Assembly: GCA_024710405.1 (NCBI GenBank)
Contig: JANJUV010000020.1
Coordinates: forward strand, 248,001 to 312,000
Direction: 5' to 3'
Source: Bacteroidales bacterium
Lineage (GTDB): Bacteria; Bacteroidota; Bacteroidia; Bacteroidales; F082
Length of the DNA stretch: 64,000 nt
The notes below the pieces were generated by a model. The model was not told the DNA's origin. It saw only the letters and a list, made by a program, of their open reading frames with translations, and ran no database searches. Below are positions 53,709-59,580 of the stretch, piece by piece. Every line of letters starts with the position of its first letter. Position 1 is the stretch's first letter. The position numbers and the translations under genes were made by a program.

Positions 53709-54323
53709 TTATATCAGTTCTTTCAGTTTGCTGACCGCTGCGTCAGGTGCACGTTGCAAGCCTTCCTCAGCGAACACAACAGTCCCTGACTTATCGAGGA
53801 TTATTTTTTTATTGCTGTGGGCAAACGATCCGTTTTCCTGTGCTTCATAAACAATATCAAGCACAACCGACAGATCCTTGACCGCATCCTGTTCTCCATG
53901 CAACAGCAGCCAGTTGCCGGACATACCTTGTGTATGTGCATAGGCACTCAGACGCTCAGCGGTATCGCGGAGGTGGTCGAAGCTGACCAGGACAAACTGA
54001 AACTTGTCACGTTCTTCGGAGCTAAAATGCTCTTCAATTTGTTTCAGGTCGTGAATCATCATGGGGCAGGCATATTCGCAATGGGAGAAAAACATAGTTA
54101 TCACCACGGTTTTTCCGGCCAATTGCTGCAGCGTGAACGGCTTGCCCGATGGGTCGGTGAATCCTGTTTCCAGATGGTACAGGGAACTTCCGGGCAATAT
54201 GCCGGCCTGTTGCCCCGACGAAACAGGGGTTGTGGAGCAGCAGGCGGCTTTTTCGGTTTTTTGCGGTTCTGAGCAGGCGAAGCCGGAAAGGAGTATCAGA
54301 AAATACAGGAGTTTCTTTTTCAT
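53709..54323 (-). CDS. SCO family copper chaperone lipoprotein
   Basis: A 204-residue lipoprotein (lipobox SGFAC, Cys17) with a thioredoxin fold of the SCO1/SenC family. The copper-binding pair is Cys82 and Cys86 in CEYACPMM, with the distant ligand His169 in SFAHSNK. An extra CC pair (28-29) follows the anchor. SCO proteins deliver copper to or reduce the CuA site of oxidases; in this operon, last after nirK, it most likely supplies copper to the nitrite reductase. It follows the SUMF1-like gene by 12 bases. Confidence 0.9.
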   Translation of the reverse strand: MKKKLLYFLILLSGFACSEPQKTEKAACCSTTPVSSGQQAGILPGSSLYHLETGFTDPSGKPFTLQQLAGKTVVITMFFSHCEYACPMMIHDLKQIEEHFSSEERDKFQFVLVSFDHLRDTAERLSAYAHTQGMSGNWLLLHGEQDAVKDLSVVLDIVYEAQENGSFAHSNKKIILDKSGTVVFAEEGLQRAPDAAVSKLKELI

Positions 54324-54335
54324 GTTTCTCTTTTT

Positions 54336-55100
54336 TTATTGTTGTACTGATTGTGCACAGCGGAAACCCAACCGGCGCATGGTGTAATTGCCGGTAATGC
54401 TTCCCCTGAAGGCATATCGTATAAAGCTGGCGTAGTCTGATGCACCGGCGGAGTTCAGCGAGGCACTGCCACAGAACAATCCGGAAGGAATCTCTTCACT
54501 GTTTCTCGAGTCGTCGTTGCTCACCACACGGTTGAAGTCATACACCCATTCCCACACCAGCCCGTGCATATCCCAAAGGCCATATTCGTTCCGGTATATG
54601 CTGCCGGATAAATGGTTTTCACCCGACATCCTGCTATACCAATTCAGGATAAGCGTTTCAGTCGAGCTAATGTTTTGACCCGGTTCAGGCTTCCCGGCTG
54701 CAGCATATTCCCATTCATCCAGTGTGGGCAGTCTTTTGCCCAGCCAACTGCAATAGGCTTTTGCGGCAAACCAAGAAACATATACCACAGGCATCAGATC
54801 AATTTCATCTGTCCATGCTCCTGAACTGTCCCAGTGTTGCAGATACTGGTTGTCGGCAAAAAGTGCTTTCACCCGTGTGGGCGACCATTCTGCCCGGGCA
54901 TCGGTGAATGCCTTGAATTGGGCATTGGTCACCGGTTTTTCGTCAAGCAGGAAGGAACCCACTGTTATTTCGTCTGCAACGGTTTTCATCAAAGGTTTAT
55001 ACGTTCCTGCAGGAATGGTCTTCATGCCGGGATGCTGTGCCTGAAGGTCACAGCATCCAAGCAGAAGGAAAAAGATTGCCGATGTTACAATGCGCTTCAT
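54336..55100 (-). CDS. SUMF1/FGE-fold lipoprotein without catalytic cysteines
   Basis: A 254-residue protein with a signal ending LLLGCC (likely lipoprotein) and a formylglycine-generating-enzyme fold. Landmarks are FLLDEKPVTNAQFKAF, PVVYVSWFAAKAYCSWLGKRLPTLDEWEYAAAG, YGLWDMHGLVWEWVYDF and the final RRLGFRCAQS. The two cysteines that bind copper in true FGE should lie in the GSASLNSAGASDYASFIRY region and are absent. It is therefore not a sulfatase-activating enzyme by the known mechanism. ATG 55100 overlaps the nirK stop by 4 bases; the longer frame to 55115 is less likely. Its place between nirK and SCO suggests an accessory role for nitrite reductase. Confidence 0.85.
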   Translation of the reverse strand: MKRIVTSAIFFLLLGCCDLQAQHPGMKTIPAGTYKPLMKTVADEITVGSFLLDEKPVTNAQFKAFTDARAEWSPTRVKALFADNQYLQHWDSSGAWTDEIDLMPVVYVSWFAAKAYCSWLGKRLPTLDEWEYAAAGKPEPGQNISSTETLILNWYSRMSGENHLSGSIYRNEYGLWDMHGLVWEWVYDFNRVVSNDDSRNSEEIPSGLFCGSASLNSAGASDYASFIRYAFRGSITGNYTMRRLGFRCAQSVQQ

Positions 55101-56566
55101 TTTTTGTTTCGCCATTCAGCCACTTCAGCAGCTTTGATGTGTCCGCCGCCGTTCTCAAAACGGTTGAATACATAAGTGAGGATGCTGGCTACCTGATCGT
55201 CGTTCAGGGCCACAGCCGGCATAATGTTGTTGTAGTTGGAGCCGTTGACTGTGATTTCGCCCTGTAGTCCCTCGAGAATGATGCCGATTCCTTTGTCGGC
55301 CCTTGCTTTCAGGAAATCAGAATTCACCAAGGTTGGGAATGTACCCGGAATACCGCCTCCATGATCCATGTGGCAGGCCATACAGTTTTGCTTGTATAGG
55401 ATTGCACCGGCTTCAAGTCGTTCGTTCAGACTTTTTTCGGGAATTGGTTCGCTGCTTGCAGCGGCCTGTTTTCCGGAGCTGATGCGCTGAATGGCTGATC
55501 CTTCAGGAAGGTACACCTCCTCTTTTTCTTTCCCGGTAAACACTTGATGGTTTTCATCGCCCACAACCTTGATCTGGGCCAGCGCGCCTTTGTTGAATGC
55601 CCTGAAAATGCTGTGGTCAACAAGGTGTAGTGTACCCGGTACTTCACAGGTGAACTCGGCAATCGCTGAGCCACCGGCCGGAATAAGTGTGGTTTGCACG
55701 TCGCGGTTGATCAGCGTACCCCCCTCAACATAAACCTTGTCGAAAATTTCGCCGATGACATGAAAAGAGGAAACCAGGTTTGGTCCACCATTGCCCAGAT
55801 AGAGTCTCACTGATTCGCCCACCTTCACCTTCATGGCATTTTCGCCAGCCGAAGCACCCACTGCACCGTTCATTACTACATAATCAGGCCTTTCGTCGAG
55901 TGCTTTTTGCATGTCAAACTCCTGATGTCCTTTCTGGCCAAAACCGCCTGAGGTGTAAAACTCGCTTTGCATCACATAGAATTCGTGATCCACAGCCGGC
56001 AGGCCTTCGAGGGGTTCAACCAGAATAAGACCATACATGCCGTTGGCAATGTGCATGCCTACAGGTGCTGTGGCACAATGATACACATACAGCCCCTGAT
56101 TGAGCGCTCTGAAACTGAACTGAGCGCTTTTGCCCGGTGCCACAAGGGAGGCTTCGGCACCGCCACCCGGACCGGTAACAGCGTGCAGGTCGATGTTGTG
56201 CGGCAACATATTGTCGGGGTGGTTGTGCAGGTGAAACTCAACCTGGTCGCCCTGACGCACCCGGATGAACTTTCCGGGCACCTTGCCGCCAAAAGTCCAG
56301 AAGGTGTATTCAACACCATCGGCCAGACGCATGGGTTGCTCAATAACTTCGAGATGAACGATGACTTTTGTATTGTGTTTGGCCGTGATGCGGGCCGGAA
56401 CAAAAGGAGCGTCGGTGAGTTCAGCTATAACTTCGCCTGTTACTTCCGATGTAAGATCTGAATAGGTTCTTGACTGTTCTTGCTGTGTGCACGACTGCCA
56501 CAACAGAACGGACGATACCGAAACGATCAGTATCATCATGGTTTTTTTGATATGTTGGGTTTTCAT
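55097..56566 (-). CDS. nirK: Copper nitrite reductase fused to cytochrome c
   Basis: A 489-residue periplasmic lipoprotein (LWQSC, Cys26) reducing nitrite to NO. Two cupredoxin domains hold type 1 Cu ligands His123, Cys164, His172 and Met177 and type 2 ligands His128, His163 and His318. The active-site residues Asp126 and His269 are present. The short C164-H172 spacing (HCATAPVGMHIANGM) marks the class II form. From about residue 383 a cytochrome c domain with CMACH (395-399) is attached, so the enzyme can accept electrons through its own heme. It is third in the operon after scdA and rrf2, 61 bases from rrf2. Confidence 0.95.
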   Translation of the reverse strand: MKTQHIKKTMMILIVSVSSVLLWQSCTQQEQSRTYSDLTSEVTGEVIAELTDAPFVPARITAKHNTKVIVHLEVIEQPMRLADGVEYTFWTFGGKVPGKFIRVRQGDQVEFHLHNHPDNMLPHNIDLHAVTGPGGGAEASLVAPGKSAQFSFRALNQGLYVYHCATAPVGMHIANGMYGLILVEPLEGLPAVDHEFYVMQSEFYTSGGFGQKGHQEFDMQKALDERPDYVVMNGAVGASAGENAMKVKVGESVRLYLGNGGPNLVSSFHVIGEIFDKVYVEGGTLINRDVQTTLIPAGGSAIAEFTCEVPGTLHLVDHSIFRAFNKGALAQIKVVGDENHQVFTGKEKEEVYLPEGSAIQRISSGKQAAASSEPIPEKSLNERLEAGAILYKQNCMACHMDHGGGIPGTFPTLVNSDFLKARADKGIGIILEGLQGEITVNGSNYNNIMPAVALNDDQVASILTYVFNRFENGGGHIKAAEVAEWRNKK

Positions 56567-56627
56567 AGGGTATTATGTTAAATTATGGAATAAAGGATAT
56601 ATTTATCTTTAATTAAATTAAAAAATT

Positions 56628-57068
56628 TTACAATGCCATTTGTTTCAGAACGGTTTGTCCGGAAGTAAGTTCACCGGCAAGTTGCTGTATGGTGCTTTGA
56701 TGCAGCATTTGAAGCAGTCGGTTTCTGACTTCGCTGAATTCGCGGTGGATGGGGCATGGCTGATCTTCGGAGCAGTTTTTGAGACCCAGTCCGCAACCTG
56801 TCAGGTGATGCACACCATCAATGGCCCGCACCACTTCGAAAAGGGGAATGGCAGGGGCATTGCGTTCGATGTAGAAACCTCCGTTAGGTCCTTTGATGGA
56901 TGATACGATGCCTTGTTTGCTCAGTATCTGCATAATCTTGGCTGTGAAATGCTCCGGTGAGTCAATCTGTGCGGCAATGTCGCGCAGGCTGATATTACTG
57001 CCGTCGCCCGAACGCGATGCGATGTAGATAAGTGCTTTAATGGCGTATTTGCAGGCCTTCGAAAACAT
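56628..57068 (-). CDS. Rrf2 family regulator, probable NO/Fe-S sensor
   Basis: A 146-residue cytoplasmic regulator with a winged helix (SKACKYAIKALIYIAS ... ISLRDIAAQIDSPEHFTAKIMQIL ... SSIKGPNGGFYI). Cys92, Cys99 and Cys105 (GCGLGLKNCSEDQPC) match the cluster-binding triplet of NsrR/IscR. Between scdA and nirK, an NsrR-like role sensing NO through an Fe-S cluster is the natural reading. It starts 9 bases after the scdA stop; a TACTTTTG box at 57094-57087 within the end of scdA could be an internal promoter. A near-palindrome AAAGGATATATTTATCTTT (56592-56610) before nirK is a possible operator. Confidence 0.9.
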   Translation of the reverse strand: MFSKACKYAIKALIYIASRSGDGSNISLRDIAAQIDSPEHFTAKIMQILSKQGIVSSIKGPNGGFYIERNAPAIPLFEVVRAIDGVHHLTGCGLGLKNCSEDQPCPIHREFSEVRNRLLQMLHQSTIQQLAGELTSGQTVLKQMAL

Positions 57069-57077
57069 GGCAGTGAT

Positions 57078-57803
57078 TTAGTCAGACAAAAGTAATTGTT
57101 CCAGTTCAATGATTTGCGGAAAAAATGCACCTTGTTCCCATTCTGCATTAGTTTTCATTAATGCATGCAGCTCCCTCATTTTGCCCATGGCAACGGCAAA
57201 GGTATTGCAGCCATCGGCTGGTGCAGTGAATCCCTGCGAGAGTGCGCTGATTTTATCCATCGCAGTGATGTTTTGCTCATGCTCAGCGGTGAGACGGTTC
57301 AACAGGTTGCGCACGCTTCCGAAACCGGGTATGGTATATTTGGTTTTTTGCTGTATGCATTGACTCATCTGGTCAATGGCAGGAAACAAAACAAGTTCTT
57401 TCCTTTTGATGCTGTCGCCAACACCAAAGGCAACCGATTCAAACTGGCGCAGTACCGCCCTGATCCATGGAAACTGCTCTTCATGCACCGAAACCAGCCT
57501 CCTGAGGTAGGCATCAATTTGTTTCATGTTTTCGGTCAGTGCAGCATGATGTCCGTGCCTGATGCTTTCTTTCATCTCCATAAGACCCTGAGCGCCGTCG
57601 ATTTTCATGTCTGCTTCGATATTCTTCAGTTCGTTCAGCTCGGCTACAATATCTTCATGCCGGATCTGAAGCAGGCTGCAGATTTTTTCCAGGCTCAGGT
57701 CGCTTTTGCTGCAAAAATCAAGATGATGCCTGCGAAACACTTCAGATGCACGGTAATCTCTTGATATAATAGAACTTAATGTTTCCTGTGCGTAATCAAT
57801 CAT
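57078..57803 (-). CDS. scdA: Iron-sulfur cluster repair di-iron protein (RIC/ScdA/YtfE)
   Basis: A 241-residue cytoplasmic protein that repairs Fe-S clusters damaged by NO or oxidants. The ScdA N-terminal domain (1-70) has YRASEVFRRHHLDFC. The hemerythrin-like domain (about 80-235) has iron-ligand candidates in IRHGHHAA, VSVHEEQFP, KRKELVLFPAID and TAEHEQNIT. The final helix, usually HIHLENNxLFP, reads TNAEWEQGAFFP, so one usual His is replaced by Glu or Asn. It is the first gene of the operon and has the strongest promoter of the island. Confidence 0.9.
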   Translation of the reverse strand: MIDYAQETLSSIISRDYRASEVFRRHHLDFCSKSDLSLEKICSLLQIRHEDIVAELNELKNIEADMKIDGAQGLMEMKESIRHGHHAALTENMKQIDAYLRRLVSVHEEQFPWIRAVLRQFESVAFGVGDSIKRKELVLFPAIDQMSQCIQQKTKYTIPGFGSVRNLLNRLTAEHEQNITAMDKISALSQGFTAPADGCNTFAVAMGKMRELHALMKTNAEWEQGAFFPQIIELEQLLLSD

Positions 57804-57826
57804 GGCTGATTTGCTTTTTTCTGCGG

Positions 57827-57865
57827 CAAAGATATATAATCTCCATAATAAAAGACAAAAATATC
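57827..57865 (-). promoter_or_regulatory. Promoter and putative operator of the scdA-rrf2-nirK operon
   Basis: On the minus strand TTG (57858-57856), 21 nt, TATCTTTG (57834-57827), a full consensus promoter with a leader of about 19 nt. The -33 element is embedded in GACAAAAATATC (57854-57865 on the plus strand), 10 of 12 bases identical to the palindrome before norC. Confidence 0.65.
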
Positions 57866-57927
57866 CTTAAATATTTTTCTCGATGTTTTCTACTGGGATT
57901 AACAGGCTTGGGTGAAGGATACGGGGC

Positions 57928-57959
57928 AAAAAAAAGAGGCTGCCTTTTCGGGCAGCCTC
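57928..57959 (-). terminator. Intrinsic terminator of the first IPFDT gene
   Basis: Read on the minus strand, GAGGCTGCC (57959-57951) pairs with GGCAGCCTC (57944-57936), 9 bp with a 6-nt loop, and is followed by eight T. It lies about 75 bases after the stop at 58035. Confidence 0.85.
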
Positions 57960-58034
57960 CTAACCAAGGTTCAACCAACACAAAATTACATGGTATGAGA
58001 AAAAGAACGACGGGGAGCGGGAGCTCCCAAGATC

Positions 58035-58352
58035 TTACATATTTTTTTCCGCTATGCGGTGAGTGTCAAATGGGATATCATTAACGAATTCTTCTTCGGG
58101 CAGACTGAAACTAATTTCGAACGAAGCCAATGAGCGTGTGTCGAAAGGGATGTCGTTGATAAAACTTTCTTCGGCTGGCTCAAAATCCACTGTCATTGCT
58201 CTGACCGACATCTGTTCGCTGAACACTTCTTCGGTGTCGAAGGGAATATCGTTGATTGCTGCATCGGCTCCGTGAATTTCGTGATAACCATCAGCAAGCA
58301 GGGCTGCCGGGAGCATCATTCCGAGGGCAAGGGTGGCAATTAATTTTTTCAT
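58035..58352 (-). CDS. Small secreted IPFDT-repeat protein A
   Basis: A 105-residue protein with a clear signal peptide (MKKLIATLALGMMLPAALLA). The mature part holds three copies of (I/V)NDIPFDT at residues 33-40, 65-72 and 90-97. The linkers contain Glu-rich and alternating hydrophobic residues (VDFEPAEESF, ISFSLPEEEF). No cysteine, no T9SS domain and no membrane helix after the signal. The frame opens at 58370, but ATG 58352 starts the signal. It is a paralog of the next gene upstream (58623). I do not recognise a characterised family; similar short repeats occur in Bacteroidota hypothetical proteins by my recollection. Confidence 0.8.
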   Translation of the reverse strand: MKKLIATLALGMMLPAALLADGYHEIHGADAAINDIPFDTEEVFSEQMSVRAMTVDFEPAEESFINDIPFDTRSLASFEISFSLPEEEFVNDIPFDTHRIAEKNM

Positions 58353-58555
58353 GGTGTTTAAATTCAACATGCCTTATTTACTTCACATATCGTGCCAAAA
58401 AATATATATATCTGATATTCAAATAGTGTAAATTTTTTCGTTGGGTAACATTTGCAATCCTTGTGTCCGCCCCCACACAGTTTTGTTCGTTCGCGAACAG
58501 TTTCGCATGAATGTTTTGTTCCGGTTTTCATTTTATGGCAAAACACCGTAAAATT

Positions 58556-58582
58556 AGAAAGGCCCCCGAGGGAGCCCTTCCG
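58556..58582 (-). terminator. Terminator-like hairpin after the second IPFDT gene
   Basis: On the minus strand AAGGGCTCC and GGGGGCCTT can pair with one mismatch around CTC, followed by TTTCT. It lies about 40 bases after the stop at 58623. Confidence 0.55.
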
Positions 58583-58622
58583 TTTGTGAACTGCTTAACC
58601 AAATTAACTATGAAAAAAACTG

Positions 58623-59015
58623 CTACAATGTTCGTGTGCGTATTGTGCTACCCTGATTGACCAGTGCTTCTGTGCACAGAACACTGCAGGCAACCGAGGT
58701 TGTGCTGAAGGGTATATCGTGGATGAATGCTTCGGGAGCAGGCCTGAACACATGCTGCATGGCCCTGTTGCTGCGTTCGGTTTCTGCAACCTGTTCGGTA
58801 TCGAAAGGTATGTCGGCTACCGGATTTTCTTCAACCGGTTCGAAGCGGATGCTGATGGCCTTTTGTTGGGAATATTCAGCAGCGATGCGATGGGTATCGA
58901 AGGGAATGTCGTTAATATAGGCTTCCTCTTTCAGTTCGAACCCTTCGGCAAAGCTTGCAGACGTGCCAACCGAAGCAAGGACTAAGCTTAAGGCGAGGAT
59001 TCTGATCGTTTTCAT
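58623..59015 (-). CDS. Small secreted IPFDT-repeat protein B
   Basis: A 130-residue protein with a signal peptide (MKTIRILALSLVLASVGTSASFA). Three repeats have an exact 32-residue period: INDIPFDT (34-41), VADIPFDT (66-73) and IHDIPFST (98-105). Linkers share A(I/M)xxxFxP and (E/P)E elements with protein A. The C-terminal 25 residues contain two cysteines (ACSVLC, 109 and 114) and a basic end (STIRTRTL) not found in protein A. It lies 270 bases upstream of protein A with its own hairpin between them. The function is unknown; export to the periplasm is the only safe prediction. Confidence 0.8.
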   Translation of the reverse strand: MKTIRILALSLVLASVGTSASFAEGFELKEEAYINDIPFDTHRIAAEYSQQKAISIRFEPVEENPVADIPFDTEQVAETERSNRAMQHVFRPAPEAFIHDIPFSTTSVACSVLCTEALVNQGSTIRTRTL

Positions 59016-59201
59016 GATGTTTTTTATTTTATTGTTGTTTCCATACTATCTCAAATAACCATGCCAAACTTTCTAAATTATTGAATTAGAGTTTTATAAA
59101 TTGATAAACGCAACCGTACACTTCCTGCAAATGAGCATTGAAGCGGACATATTTTGTCCGTTGCCGTACATTTCCAAAGGAGGCACATGGCAAAGAGGGA
59201 A

Positions 59202-59243
59202 GGTTTCTGGTTTCTGGTTTCTGGTTTCTTGTTCCTTGTTCCT
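59202..59243. repeat. Heptamer array
   Basis: Four units of GGTTTCT are followed by two of TGTTCCT, in a strict 7-base period. Confidence 0.8.
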
Positions 59244-59511
59244 GGTTGGGATGGTTTTCGGTTCTGCTTCATCGTTTTGGCCGGGGTCACTGACGGGAGG
59301 CTTTCACTAAGGGATTCAGCGACATCTAAGATCTTCTACCGAAAACCGGAAATCAAAAATTCTTGTATTCCAAATATTTAAGATTGAAGATTGATGAATT
59401 TAAGATTTATGATCTGGCTGAGGATTTAAATGGTGTTTGGTTCGGTTTCGGGTTTCTGGGGTTGTGTTAATTGTTTGGCTGGTGATTATTTCTCACTCAA
59501 TAATAATCACT

Positions 59512-59519
59512 TATCTTTG
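59512..59519 (+). promoter_or_regulatory. -7 element of ygiQ
   Basis: TATCTTTG, a full match; leader about 57 nt. No -33 TTG at normal spacing. Confidence 0.45.
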
Positions 59520-59580
59520 CTGTTTGCCTGCTGCAGGCTGTAAGCCTGTTTGTGTGTGCACAACCTGAATCTACTGCCCG

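Larger units (their letters stand above)
59016..59580. other. Gene-free stretch of about 565 bases
   Basis: No credible gene is seen. It contains a heptamer array at 59202-59243, G/T-rich degenerate repeats near 59431-59460 and the -7 element of ygiQ near its end. Open frames at 59078-59381 lie across the repeat array and are not supported. Confidence 0.6.

Noticed and set aside
54336-55100. Formylglycine-generating enzyme for sulfatases
   Set aside because: The fold is right but the catalytic cysteine pair is missing and no sulfatase gene is in the window.
57779-58084. 101-codon plus-strand frame across the scdA promoter and a terminator
   Set aside because: It runs through the operon promoter, a minus-strand terminator and the end of IPFDT gene A; composition is not protein-like. 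Its last part (ATG 57995) is mentioned only as a start-like feature.
59078-59381. Several 70-75-codon frames on both strands
   Set aside because: They owe their length to the GGTTTCT heptamer array, whose 7-base period produces low-complexity Phe/Leu/Val runs.
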